The notes beneath the pieces were generated by a model. The model saw nothing but the letters and a program-made list of their open reading frames with translations, made no database searches and had not been told where the DNA came from. Below are positions 8,688 through 17,041 of a stretch of DNA of 64,000 nt, in pieces. The first letter of the stretch is position 1, and each line of letters starts with the position of its first letter. The stretch is taken from positions 1-64,000 of the forward strand of contig JBDWMA010000063.1 in assembly GCA_039972875.1 (NCBI GenBank). Direction: 5' to 3'. This stretch comes from Pseudoruegeria sp039972875. Its GTDB lineage: Bacteria > Pseudomonadota > Alphaproteobacteria > Rhodobacterales > Rhodobacteraceae. The position numbers and the translations under genes are program-made.

Positions 8688-8728
8688 CTTGAGTGATCGC
8701 TCAAGTATATAATTGAGCAACCATTCAA
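8688..8728. promoter_or_regulatory. Probable TetR operators between the AhpD-like and tetR genes
   Basis: CTTGAGTGA-TCGCTCAAG (8688-8705) is an 18-base palindrome with one mismatch. A second weaker copy, TTGAGCAA-CCATTCAA, is at 8713-8728, just before the TetR start at 8743. Two sites in the divergent gap fit autoregulation plus control of the AhpD-like gene. Confidence 0.6.
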
Positions 8729-8742
8729 GAATTAGTGAACAC

Positions 8743-9315
8743 ATGCCACGCAAACCAAACTATGAGAGAGAAGACCTGATCGAACGCGCGCGCGACTTGT
8801 TTTGGAAACGCGGTTGGGCAGGTACCTCTTTGAAAGACCTCGAGGCCAGCTTGCAAATGAGACCCGGCAGTTTTTATGCCGCTTTCGGGTCAAAAGACGC
8901 ATTGTTTGCACTTGCTATGGAAAAATACACCTTAGATGGGCAAGCGCGTTTAAGCGCACTGGCGCGATCCCATGGAGCCCTTGAGGCGTTAAAACTCTTC
9001 CCTGCGGTCGTCATCGAGAATGAAAAAGCCCCTGCCAAAGCCTGTATGTTATCTAAAACGTTTTTGGAACTTCACGCGCACAATCATCCATTGGCACAAG
9101 AGGCCAACTTGCACCTCATAAGGATGGAGGCTGATTTCTCAAACCTTTTCCGGCAGGCACAAAAAGATGGTGCCATTGATGGCCAACATGATCCAAAAGC
9201 CTTGGCTCGTCGCTATCAGTCCGACCTCATTGGTCTGCGAGTTTCAGCGGAACGAATTGATGTTGATGCTAAAGCAATCGCTGCTGAAATCGCAAACAGC
9301 CTTGATAGACTCTGA
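8743..9315 (+). CDS. TetR/AcrR family transcriptional regulator
   Basis: About 190 residues. The N-terminal TetR helix-turn-helix is clear: LIERARDLFWKRGWAGTSLKDLEASLQMRPGSFYAAFGSKDAL. The C-terminal ligand domain is variable, and one cysteine occurs in AKACMLSKTFLE. I preferred ATG 8743 (MPRKPNYERE) to an upstream TTG at 8713, because the latter would place a putative operator inside the gene. The divergent AhpD-like gene is the likely target, so an electrophile or oxidant inducer is plausible but unproven. Confidence 0.88.
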   Translation: MPRKPNYEREDLIERARDLFWKRGWAGTSLKDLEASLQMRPGSFYAAFGSKDALFALAMEKYTLDGQARLSALARSHGALEALKLFPAVVIENEKAPAKACMLSKTFLELHAHNHPLAQEANLHLIRMEADFSNLFRQAQKDGAIDGQHDPKALARRYQSDLIGLRVSAERIDVDAKAIAAEIANSLDRL

Positions 9316-10084
9316 TTGTCATCACGTTATCACAGAAACCCATTTATAGGACTTAACGACCAAGTCGCCCCAAATCCTCAACATTTCTTAATTTACCACG
9401 GTTCGACGATTTAAGGGCTAACTTTGGGGCCGGGGCAAAATGGGTTATCTTAGCCGACTAAAACCTTAAAAGGGTGAAAATTGGCCCTTGATTTAGCGCA
9501 ACAACGCTTTTCGATAGAACAGACCCCGGTTAAACAATCCTTTTAGCTTTGCAGGCAGACCAAATGATGCAAGACGCCGGAGTGTCAATAGAAGCATTCC
9601 TTACCCATTTCCACGACAAAGATGCCTTGAAAAACGTCAATGTCGGTGGGGAATTAGATAAAATACTTCAAATTTCTGAAACGAAACCGACGCCTATAGA
9701 TCCTGAAACTCTCGAAGAATACTTGATGCTGTTGGTCGAATACATGACTCGAGAATGATATGTTTTTTATCTGATCCTTCGCCACTCCGAGGCCGCTGAA
9801 AAAGAGGACATCGGTCAAATCGCGCTGACATTTGAGCGGCAACTCCGACTGCTCTTAGCATGGATCACAAGCGCCCCCTTTCGCAAGGATGTCCCACCGC
9901 AGTTACACACAGAGGGCGTTCAGGCATTTTTAGTGCAGTGAATGACCTCTAATTTCTGCGCCATCAACAACGTTACAACGATGAAAACCCGCCTTCCGAC
10001 CTATCTGACCCCTTGGGTATGACCCCTAAGTGAACGTTGAGAAGCGTAGCGGTAAACGTCAAAATAGGCTTTGGTTCTTGTCTG
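9316..10084. other. Gene-poor gap holding only a possible broken frame
   Basis: Between the TetR gene and the small gene after glnE I find no convincing intact gene. The A+T-rich first part (9316-9533) may hold promoter sequence but shows no motif I would name. The middle contains the interrupted frame described separately. The last 140 bases (9942-10084) show nothing recognisable. Confidence 0.5.
9534..9941 (+). pseudogene. Possible decayed gene interrupted by an in-frame stop
   Basis: One frame stays open from 9534 to 9941 except for a single TGA at 9756-9758. The first part, from about ATG 9564, reads MMQDAGVSIEAFLTHFHDKD and ends LVEYMTRE. After the stop the same frame continues for about 60 codons with protein-like composition (LRHSEAAEKEDIGQIALTFE) to a TGA at 9939. 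I do not recognise a family. It could be a gene remnant, or a real 64-residue protein followed by chance sequence. No ribosome-binding site is clear. Confidence 0.35.
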
Positions 10085-10351
10085 CTAATTCGGAACCCGC
10101 GCCCCACGTCCTCCGCGCCGGCCTGTTTTTTCTGGCTTGGCCAATCCTTCGCGCAACACTTTGCTCATGGGGTGATCTTGGTTATCAGATTCATAGAGTG
10201 CAAGCATCGTGGAAATACCATCATGTGCGGTTCCATTCCCCGGCAGGTTAATCGCCCAATCCAAAAAAATGGACCGACATTCAGCCAATGTAATCTCGTC
10301 AATCCGGTAGCTTTCCCGGATCAAACCCTTTGTGTCATAGTCTATTACCAT
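10085..10351 (-). CDS. Small conserved-type protein downstream of glnE
   Basis: 88 residues beginning MVIDYDTKGLIRESYRIDEI and ending in a basic tail (GRRGGRGARVPN). The frame extends upstream into glnE, but ATG 10351 is 13 bases after the glnE stop and has a GGATAGA ribosome-binding site, so I take it as the start. It is probably co-transcribed with glnE. There is no recognisable catalytic motif. Function unknown. Confidence 0.65.
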   Translation of the reverse strand: MVIDYDTKGLIRESYRIDEITLAECRSIFLDWAINLPGNGTAHDGISTMLALYESDNQDHPMSKVLREGLAKPEKTGRRGGRGARVPN

Positions 10352-10364
10352 TGCTCTATCCAAT

Positions 10365-13145
10365 TTAGCTCGCTGCACCCAGAATACCATCAATGATCTC
10401 TGCAGATCGGTTTGAAAGCGTCTCCAAAGCGGTTTGTAACGTCGTCATGTCGTTAAATCCGGTTTCACGCAAGATAAAGTTGCGCCCCCCTTCACCGATC
10501 GCCTCTGGGTCGAGTCCCTCATTAGATAATAGCTTTGATGCCACGCGAAGCCGCCACATGACGTCATAAGCCTCGCACAGCTCAGCGGACTGTGCCTCAG
10601 TGAGAATCCCTTGTGACACCCCAGCAGATAATTGTGCAGGCAAAGTCATCTCAGCAGCCCCAGCCAACAACGCCACGGCTTGTGCCGTCAATTCCAGATC
10701 TTGCAACCGACCAGCCCCATTTTTGGCATCCAGCGGTCCAAACATCGGCTTTGCCTCTTGCAGACGTTTTCGCATATCCTGCACCTGGGGAATTACCCGA
10801 TCCCGATCCCCTTTTTGTTGCAATAAATGACACCGGAATCCCTCAACATCGTGCGCCAAGGTCACGTCACCCAAAAGGATGCGCGCCCGCGTTAATGCAA
10901 GGTGTTCCCAGACCCAAGCTTCATTCTGCTGATAGTTCTGAAAAGACGTCCATGCCGTTGCGACTGGCCCTTGGCGCCCAGATGGTCGCAGACGCATGTC
11001 GACCTCGTACAGGCGCCCTTCAGACATCTGAACCGTCAACCCGGTTACAAAGGCCTGAGTCAATCGCGCAAAATAGGTACGTGTGGCCAGCGGGCGTTGC
11101 CCCTCTGATGCGTCTTCCCCCTCTGCATCATAAATTACGATCAAATCAAGATCACTATGGGAATGCAGACGCCCTGCCCCCAGCGACCCCATCCCCAAAA
11201 CAGCAGCCCCGCGACCCGGCATCGGTCCATGTTTGCGCGCAAATTCTGAGATGATATGTGGCGTAAGTGCCTGCAACACGGCCTCTGCCAATTGGGCATA
11301 TTCCTGACCCGCCGTATTTGCATCGATTAAGCCACGTAAATGATGCACGCCAATCCGAAAATGCCATTCCCGGTTCCAACGCCGCGCAAAATCTAACTTT
11401 TTCTCATAGTCACTTAGATCGTCCAACGCCTGAGATAATGCACTAAGGAGTGTTTCCACGCCGGGCCAATCCTCAAAAAACTGCCCTGCAATAACAGCGT
11501 CCAAAACCTGGGAGTTGCGCCCCAAAAATCGCGACAATTCAGGAGCCGTAGAGGCGATATCCACGATCAGATCGATCAATTGAGGGTTAGCTTCAAACAT
11601 CGAAAACAGTTGAACACCCGCCGGAAGCCCCGACAGAAACCCATCAAAGTGATTTAACGCGACATCAGGATTGGCCGCTTTGTCCAACCGTTGCAACAAT
11701 TCAGGCTGCAATCGCTTAAAAATGGTTTTTGCCCGATCCGACCGGAGTGCCGGATAGCTATACCAGCGCGCGATTGTATCCCGCGTTGTTTCGGACATAT
11801 TGCCCGCCTCGGAGGTTTGTCCCGGAGCAAAAAAACTCTCAGTTAACTGATGCACTTCGGTCAGTCGCTCAAAAATCTCTCGACGCAGGACCGCCGGATC
11901 ATCATAGCCCATAAAAGCCGTTAACCGCTCAAACCCCTCATCAGATTTGGGAAGGTCATGTGTCTGTGCATCATTCACCATTTGAACCCTGTGCTCAACG
12001 GTACGATGAAAAACATAATGATCACTTAGCTTTGCCCGAACATCCTCCTTCACCCACCCCTTTTGTGTAAGCGCGCTCAAAGCAGGTAATGTCTCTCTGC
12101 TACGCAAATCCACATCTCGGCCTCCAGCGATGATTTGACGGGTTTGGGTAAAGAACTCAATCTCACGAATACCACCTCGCCCCAATTTCATATTGTGTCC
12201 CTCAAGGGAGATGTCCCCATGGAACCCTTTATGATCTCGAATGCGCAGACGCATATCATGGGCGTCTTCGATGGCCGCAAAATCTAGGTGTTTTCGCCAG
12301 ACAAACGGTGTCAGCTCTTTCAGATACCTCCACCCTGCCTCCAAATCCCCACCACAGGGGCGCGCCTTGATATGGGCTGCGCGCTCCCATGTTCTACCAA
12401 CACTTTCATAGTACCTCTCTGCGGCCCCCATCGACAGGCAAACTGGGGTAACAGAAGGATCTGGCCGCAAGCGCAGATCGGTCCGAAACACATACCCTTC
12501 AGCCGTTCGATCGTTCAGCCGTTTAGACATCCCCCGCGTCGCACGAATAAATGCAGCGCGCGCATCATGGAAATCAACAGGATCAAATCGCGTTTCATCA
12601 AACAGACAGATCAAATCAACATCAGAGGAATAGTTTAACTCACCTGCGCCCATTTTCCCCATGGCAAGCGCCACCATGCCACCACCGGTCGCAATGTCGT
12701 CCTCAGTTAAGCCCGGTAGCTTGTTTCGTGCAATCTCTCGCGCGATTTCAGCCTTTAACGCACGATCCACAGAAAGGTCCGCAAAATCGGTGAGCGCGCC
12801 AGTGACCTGAAAGAGGTCAAACACACCCGTCAAATCCGCCAATCCAGTCAGTAAGGCAACGCGGCGTTTTCCCTGACGCAACGTATCATTCAAATCCGAA
12901 ACTGCACAATTGGAGGTCTCCTTCATGACGCACGCCAAAGCGTCCTCAGGAGATCCGGATAAGTGCTCAGACAACCAAGTGGTCTCTCTTTGCATCAAGG
13001 ACAGCAAAAAAGGACTACAGCCTGCAGCCCCTAAAATTGCGTCCTTTAGCTCAGGAGAAAAATCAGGGAAAAGGGCCACCGCTTCTTGTCCCCGTTCAAG
13101 GTCAAATGGGTGCGGCAGGCGGGTCATACGACGTGCAAAATTCAT
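10365..13145 (-). CDS. glnE: Glutamine synthetase adenylyltransferase/adenylyl-removing enzyme
   Basis: 926 residues, close to the usual length for this bifunctional enzyme. It adenylylates and deadenylylates glutamine synthetase in response to PII and glutamine. The two nucleotidyltransferase halves each carry the G...DxD signature: GKMGAGELNYSSDVDL near residue 163 and GMGSLGAGRLHSHSDLDL near residue 650. Linker helical domains and the C-terminal PII-responsive helical region are present. The gene is monocistronic apart from the small downstream gene. A 17-base palindrome lies about 140 bases upstream. Confidence 0.95.
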   Translation of the reverse strand: MNFARRMTRLPHPFDLERGQEAVALFPDFSPELKDAILGAAGCSPFLLSLMQRETTWLSEHLSGSPEDALACVMKETSNCAVSDLNDTLRQGKRRVALLTGLADLTGVFDLFQVTGALTDFADLSVDRALKAEIAREIARNKLPGLTEDDIATGGGMVALAMGKMGAGELNYSSDVDLICLFDETRFDPVDFHDARAAFIRATRGMSKRLNDRTAEGYVFRTDLRLRPDPSVTPVCLSMGAAERYYESVGRTWERAAHIKARPCGGDLEAGWRYLKELTPFVWRKHLDFAAIEDAHDMRLRIRDHKGFHGDISLEGHNMKLGRGGIREIEFFTQTRQIIAGGRDVDLRSRETLPALSALTQKGWVKEDVRAKLSDHYVFHRTVEHRVQMVNDAQTHDLPKSDEGFERLTAFMGYDDPAVLRREIFERLTEVHQLTESFFAPGQTSEAGNMSETTRDTIARWYSYPALRSDRAKTIFKRLQPELLQRLDKAANPDVALNHFDGFLSGLPAGVQLFSMFEANPQLIDLIVDIASTAPELSRFLGRNSQVLDAVIAGQFFEDWPGVETLLSALSQALDDLSDYEKKLDFARRWNREWHFRIGVHHLRGLIDANTAGQEYAQLAEAVLQALTPHIISEFARKHGPMPGRGAAVLGMGSLGAGRLHSHSDLDLIVIYDAEGEDASEGQRPLATRTYFARLTQAFVTGLTVQMSEGRLYEVDMRLRPSGRQGPVATAWTSFQNYQQNEAWVWEHLALTRARILLGDVTLAHDVEGFRCHLLQQKGDRDRVIPQVQDMRKRLQEAKPMFGPLDAKNGAGRLQDLELTAQAVALLAGAAEMTLPAQLSAGVSQGILTEAQSAELCEAYDVMWRLRVASKLLSNEGLDPEAIGEGGRNFILRETGFNDMTTLQTALETLSNRSAEIIDGILGAAS

Positions 13146-13286
13146 GCTTAAAACGTCGTGTCATTCGTGTCCCAGGTCAACCAGATTTGCGTGGAAATCG
13201 CCAGATAATACACGGTTTTTCTGAACTCCCTCTAGTAATCGCACCATAAACAGCAAAATTTTCAACAAAAAATTACCAATCAAATA

Positions 13287-13303
13287 TATGTAATAATTAC
13301 ATA
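13287..13303. promoter_or_regulatory. 17-base palindrome between glnE and the DUF2852 gene
   Basis: TATGTAATAATTACATA is perfectly symmetric about its central A. It lies in a 275-base A+T-rich divergent gap, about 140 bases from glnE and 118 from the DUF2852 gene. Further half-sites (TTATGTTA, TTTACATTA) occur at about 13312-13336. It looks like a regulator-binding site. The regulator is unknown. Confidence 0.45.
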
Positions 13304-13420
13304 AAACTCCTTTATGTTAAAAAGATTTACATTACCCCTTGATAATCGGGACTTAACATCCGATCTGTCATAATGTGAAAGGCATTCACATCAACTTAAA
13401 CTCTAATTCGGAGACCCCTT

Positions 13421-13828
13421 ATGAGCACCGTCGCCACCTGGCCCACCCAAGCTGAAACATGGCTCGATGAACGCGGTAAAGGCGCTTGGATCGCTGCTAT
13501 GGTCCTTGGCTTTATCTTTTTCTGGCCTGTTGGCCTCGCCCTTCTTGCATATATGATTTGGAGTAAACGCATGTTTTCAGGAAAATGCGCAGCGAAACGC
13601 ACCATGAACCCAACCCGTCACAAGTTCCACAGCTCTGGCAACATGGCTTTTGACTCTTACAAAGCCGAAACCCTGCGCCGCCTTGAAGAAGAACAAGACA
13701 GCTTTGAAACTTTCCTCCAGCGTCTACGCGAAGCAAAAGACAAAGCAGAGTTTGATGACTTTATGGACTCTCGCTCCAAAGCCGCAAAACCTGTGAACGC
13801 GGACGAAGAGCCAACAGTCGAAGCCTAA
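13421..13828 (+). CDS. DUF2852 membrane protein
   Basis: 135 residues. One transmembrane segment near residues 24-46 (WIAAMVLGFIFFWPVGLALLAYMIW) is followed by a cytoplasmic, charged, probably coiled-coil tail (YKAETLRRLEEEQDSFETFLQRLREAKDKAEFDDFM). This matches DUF2852 proteins of alphaproteobacteria. Function unknown. The next gene also encodes a small membrane protein (RDD). Confidence 0.8.
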   Translation: MSTVATWPTQAETWLDERGKGAWIAAMVLGFIFFWPVGLALLAYMIWSKRMFSGKCAAKRTMNPTRHKFHSSGNMAFDSYKAETLRRLEEEQDSFETFLQRLREAKDKAEFDDFMDSRSKAAKPVNADEEPTVEA

Positions 13829-13839
13829 ATACCCAGTTA

Positions 13840-13862
13840 CCGGCCCTATCCCCAAGGGCCGG
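13840..13862 (+). terminator. Hairpin after the DUF2852 gene
   Basis: An eight-base-pair perfect stem, CCGGCCCT/AGGGCCGG, encloses a seven-base loop. It lies 11 bases past the stop. No T-run follows, so it may only partly terminate or may stabilise the transcript end. Confidence 0.5.
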
Positions 13863-13904
13863 CGTCCAAATTCCCTTTAATTAAAATCACGGAAACTATA
13901 AACC

Positions 13905-14360
13905 ATGTCTATGTCCGAACCGCTTTGGGGCCTCCCTAACCCCGACACTCATTCAGAGTTCTATAAGGATGTCGCCATAAAACGACTCTTTGCTTGGCTC
14001 ATTGACATGGTGTTTATCGGTTTGATTTCTGCAGTTGTTGTTGTGTTGACTGCATTTACGGGGCTGTTTTTCCTCCCCTTCCTCGTTTTGTGTGTCAGTT
14101 TAATATACCGTACCGTGGCAATCGCACGACATTCTGCAACGCCAGGTATGCGCCTTGTGTCCTTAGAATTCCGCACCCATCGGGGCGAAAAATTCGACAC
14201 ATCTTTGGCTCTGATCCATACCATCGCCTATACGGTGTCGGTATCCATGGTTTTGCCTCAGGTGATCTCAATTATCCTAATGCTGTCAAGCAGCCGTCGT
14301 CAGGGCCTAACAGATATGTTTCTGGGCACAGCGGCGGTAAATAAAGCGGCATCATATTAA
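13905..14360 (+). CDS. RDD family membrane protein
   Basis: 151 residues. An RDD domain is recognisable from RLFAWLIDMVFIGLISAVVVV, followed by further hydrophobic segments and the YRTVAIARHSATPGMRLVSLEFR motif that follows the first hairpin in this family. Family members are small inner-membrane proteins, a few of which are linked to ion or substrate transport. The role here is unknown. A terminator hairpin follows. Confidence 0.85.
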   Translation: MSMSEPLWGLPNPDTHSEFYKDVAIKRLFAWLIDMVFIGLISAVVVVLTAFTGLFFLPFLVLCVSLIYRTVAIARHSATPGMRLVSLEFRTHRGEKFDTSLALIHTIAYTVSVSMVLPQVISIILMLSSSRRQGLTDMFLGTAAVNKAASY

Positions 14361-14378
14361 CCTAATTCTAAAACAGAC

Positions 14379-14407
14379 AAACGCGAAGGGCTTGGCCTTT
14401 CGCGTTT
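14379..14407 (+). terminator. Terminator after the RDD gene
   Basis: Left arm AAACGCGAAGG and right arm CCTTTCGCGTTT pair with one bulge around a short loop, ending in TTT. It lies 19 bases past the RDD stop. Confidence 0.6.
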
Positions 14408-14450
14408 CCGTTGCTAACGTCCAAATAACCGTTTGTTTGTTTTGGGAATT

Positions 14451-15269
14451 ATGCGCCACACTCTCCCCCTTGCCCCTCAGTTCTATGTAACCGCCCCGCA
14501 ACCCTGTCCCTACTTGGAGGACCGGATGGAGCGGAAGCTCTTTACTGCCCTGCAGGGAGACTATGCAGAGACATTAAACAATTCTCTTTCCAAACAGGGT
14601 TTCAGACGATCTCAGAATGTTTTGTATCGACCGTCCTGCGCAGATTGTGCAGCTTGTCTGTCCGCCCGTATCAGAGTCGCCGATTTCAAACCCTCTCGTA
14701 GTCAACGCCGCACATTAAAGCGCAATCAGGACCTGACCCGGCTGGCCAACTCGCCTTGGGCGACAGAGGATCAATACGCACTATTTCGGCGATATCTGGA
14801 TACGCGACACGCTGATGGCGGCATGGCCGATATGGACATTTTTGAATTTGCCGCGATGATCGAGGAAACTCCAGTCCGTTCTCGTGTTGTCGAATATCGT
14901 GACATGAATAACGATTTAGCAGGGGTTTGCCTGACCGATGTCCTCGACGATGGTCTGTCTATGGTCTATTCGTTTTACGATCCTGACAGCCCAAACCGAA
15001 GCTTTGGCACCCAAATCATTCTGGACCACATAACTCTCGCACGGACGGCTGGTTTGCCCTATATTTACCTTGGGTATTGGGTCGTTGGCAGCCCCAAGAT
15101 GGGATACAAAGCAAACTTTTCCGCGCTTGAAGTCTTTCGTCAGGGACGTTGGCAAAACATGCACGATCCAAAAGAATTTGAATCCGACACTCACCCCCTA
15201 TCTGTTGATCCGATTGCCGAACAGGTTGCCCGAATATCCCTTCCTGACACGCTGCCCACAAAGGCCTAG
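14451..15269 (+). CDS. Arginyltransferase (Bpt-type aminoacyl-tRNA:protein transferase)
   Basis: About 272 residues. It transfers an amino acid from charged tRNA to the N-terminus of proteins, making N-degrons for ClpS/ClpAP. The ATE-type N-terminal cysteine motif PCPYLEDRMERK and the RPSCADCAACLSARIRV motif are visible, followed by the GNAT-like core (VYSFYDPDSPNRSFGT, YLGYWVVGSPKMGYKANF). I chose ATG 14451 over TTG 14433. Whether the donor is Leu or Arg tRNA cannot be told from sequence. It is followed two bases later by a VOC gene. Confidence 0.9.
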   Translation: MRHTLPLAPQFYVTAPQPCPYLEDRMERKLFTALQGDYAETLNNSLSKQGFRRSQNVLYRPSCADCAACLSARIRVADFKPSRSQRRTLKRNQDLTRLANSPWATEDQYALFRRYLDTRHADGGMADMDIFEFAAMIEETPVRSRVVEYRDMNNDLAGVCLTDVLDDGLSMVYSFYDPDSPNRSFGTQIILDHITLARTAGLPYIYLGYWVVGSPKMGYKANFSALEVFRQGRWQNMHDPKEFESDTHPLSVDPIAEQVARISLPDTLPTKA

Positions 15270-15271
15270 AA

Positions 15272-15664
15272 ATGCATCGACAATTCATCGGGGCCATTGC
15301 TCTTGTGGTTCCGGACTATGACTCCGCGATTTCGTTTTACGTGGATGCAATGGGGTTTGAGCTGATCTGTGATGAAGATCAAGGGGAAGGCAAACGTTGG
15401 GTTTTAATTGCCCCCAAAGGCAGTTCTGAAACCCGGTTGTTATTGGCCAAAGCGGTGACGGACGAACAATCCGCCGCCATCGGGAAACAAACAGGTGGAC
15501 GGGTCTTTTTATTCTTACACACCGATGATTTTGACCGAGACTATGAAACTATGCGTGGAAATGGCATTCGCTTCGAAGAGGCTCCGCGCAGCGAACCTTA
15601 TGGTAAAGTCGCGGTGTGGCAAGATCCTTTTGGCAACCGTTGGGATCTGCTGCAATTGGTCTAG
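15272..15664 (+). CDS. VOC (glyoxalase/bleomycin-resistance fold) family protein
   Basis: 130 residues forming one vicinal-oxygen-chelate unit: AIALVVPDYDSAISFYVDAMGFE at the start and VAVWQDPFGNRWDLLQL at the end. VOC proteins bind a metal and include glyoxalases, dioxygenases and isomerases. The substrate is unknown. The gene starts two bases after the arginyltransferase stop, so it is co-transcribed. Confidence 0.88.
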   Translation: MHRQFIGAIALVVPDYDSAISFYVDAMGFELICDEDQGEGKRWVLIAPKGSSETRLLLAKAVTDEQSAAIGKQTGGRVFLFLHTDDFDRDYETMRGNGIRFEEAPRSEPYGKVAVWQDPFGNRWDLLQLV

Positions 15665-15760
15665 ATTGCATCACCCAAGCCGATGTGACGCTATGTTTCT
15701 TTGGCGTGCCCCGACTGCTCCGGTCATAATTGGCGAAATGGTCCACTTCAGGAGAACCCA

Positions 15761-16942
15761 ATGACACACGTCGTCATCGTCAGCGCCGCCCGTACCGCAA
15801 TTGGTGGTTATGGCGGCTCACTTAAATCCCTCACCCCCACCGAGCTTGGCGCAACCACCGCGACAGCCGCCATCACCCGCGCAGAGATTGAACCAACCGA
15901 TGTGCAACAGGCGTTTTATGGCAATGTCATCCATACAGAAGCCCGCGATATGTATCTTTCTCGGACTATTGCAATGGCCACAGGGTTGCCTGAAACTGCC
16001 CCAGCAATGACTGTGAACCGTTTGTGCGGCAGCGGCTTACAAGCCATCGTTTCGGGCGTTCAAACCTTGCTATTAGGTGATGCCACCGTGGCCCTTGCAG
16101 GCGGTGCAGAAAGCATGAGCCGCGCCGGTTATCTAATGCCTTCCGCCCGTTGGGGGCAACGCATGGGTGACGGGAAAATGATCGACATGATGACAGCAGC
16201 ACTTCACGATCCGTTTGGACATGGTCATATGGGCATCACCGCCGAAAACATCTCTGAAAAATACGGTATCCGCCGCGCCGAACAGGACGCCTTTGCCTTG
16301 GAAAGCCATAAACGTGCCGCCCATGCCATCGCTCAAGGGTATTTCAAAGATCAAATCACGGCGGTAACCTATACTGAGCGACGCACAGAAATCACCTTTA
16401 ACACAGATGAACATGTCCGCGCGCAGGCAAGCCTAGCCGACATGGAAAAACTACGGCCAGCATTTCGCAAAGATGGTACTGTTACGGCGGGCAATGCCTC
16501 TGGCTTGAATGATGGCGCCGCTTCGGTCGTTCTCATGACTGAACACGAAGCACTAGCCCGTGGTATCCCTCCAATGGTCCGCGTGATTTCCTATGGGGTG
16601 GCGGGCGTTGATCCACGTTACATGGGCATGGGCCCTGTTCCAGCGATGCAAATCGCTCTAAGCAAAGCCGGCCTTTCAACCGACGACCTTGACATCATCG
16701 AAAGCAACGAAGCCTTTGCGGCACAGGCCTGTGCCGTCAGCCAACAGTTGAATCTCGACCGTGCAAAGGTCAATCCAAACGGCGGCGCTGTGGCTTTAGG
16801 TCATCCGGTAGGGGCCAGTGGTGCGATTATTACCACCAAATTGCTCTATGAATTGCGCCGCACAAACGGTCGCTACGGTGCCGCGACCATGTGCATTGGT
16901 GGCGGTCAAGGGATCGCTCTTATTGTGGAAAACGCCGCCTGA
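15761..16942 (+). CDS. Acetyl-CoA C-acyltransferase (beta-ketothiolase)
   Basis: 393 residues. All thiolase catalytic residues are visible: the nucleophilic cysteine in NRLCGSG near residue 90, the histidine in GGAVALGHPVGASGA, and the C-terminal cysteine in CIGGGQG. The enzyme condenses or cleaves acyl-CoA with acetyl-CoA in beta-oxidation or polyhydroxyalkanoate supply. The sequence suggests a BktB-like thiolase, but the chain-length preference is inference. The start is ATG 15761 with AGGAG at 15750. The open frame extends upstream to 15701 without a better start. Confidence 0.93.
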   Translation: MTHVVIVSAARTAIGGYGGSLKSLTPTELGATTATAAITRAEIEPTDVQQAFYGNVIHTEARDMYLSRTIAMATGLPETAPAMTVNRLCGSGLQAIVSGVQTLLLGDATVALAGGAESMSRAGYLMPSARWGQRMGDGKMIDMMTAALHDPFGHGHMGITAENISEKYGIRRAEQDAFALESHKRAAHAIAQGYFKDQITAVTYTERRTEITFNTDEHVRAQASLADMEKLRPAFRKDGTVTAGNASGLNDGAASVVLMTEHEALARGIPPMVRVISYGVAGVDPRYMGMGPVPAMQIALSKAGLSTDDLDIIESNEAFAAQACAVSQQLNLDRAKVNPNGGAVALGHPVGASGAIITTKLLYELRRTNGRYGAATMCIGGGQGIALIVENAA

Positions 16943-16960
16943 TTTTTTAATGCCCAAACA

Positions 16961-16995
16961 GACAACAGGGCGTGCCAATGGCACACCCTGTTGTC
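16961..16995 (+). terminator. Terminator after the thiolase gene
   Basis: A long hairpin with arms GACAACAGGG..GTGCC and GGCAC..CCCTGTTGTC, one mismatched pair and a three-base loop, followed by TTAAT. It lies 18 bases past the stop. Confidence 0.7.
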
Positions 16996-17005
16996 TTAAT
17001 CCAGT

Positions 17006-17032
17006 AAAGCCGCCCCATTTTGGGGCGGCTTT
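17006..17032. terminator. Bidirectional terminator between thiolase and TRAP operon
   Basis: A perfect 12-base-pair stem, AAAGCCGCCCCA/TGGGGCGGCTTT, has a TTT loop and T-rich flanks on both strands. It can end transcripts of the thiolase gene and of the convergent TRAP operon. Confidence 0.85.
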
Positions 17033-17041
17033 TCATTTTAA

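Noticed and set aside
10613..11254. 213-residue plus-strand frame inside glnE
   Set aside because: Shadow of the conserved second nucleotidyltransferase domain of GlnE.
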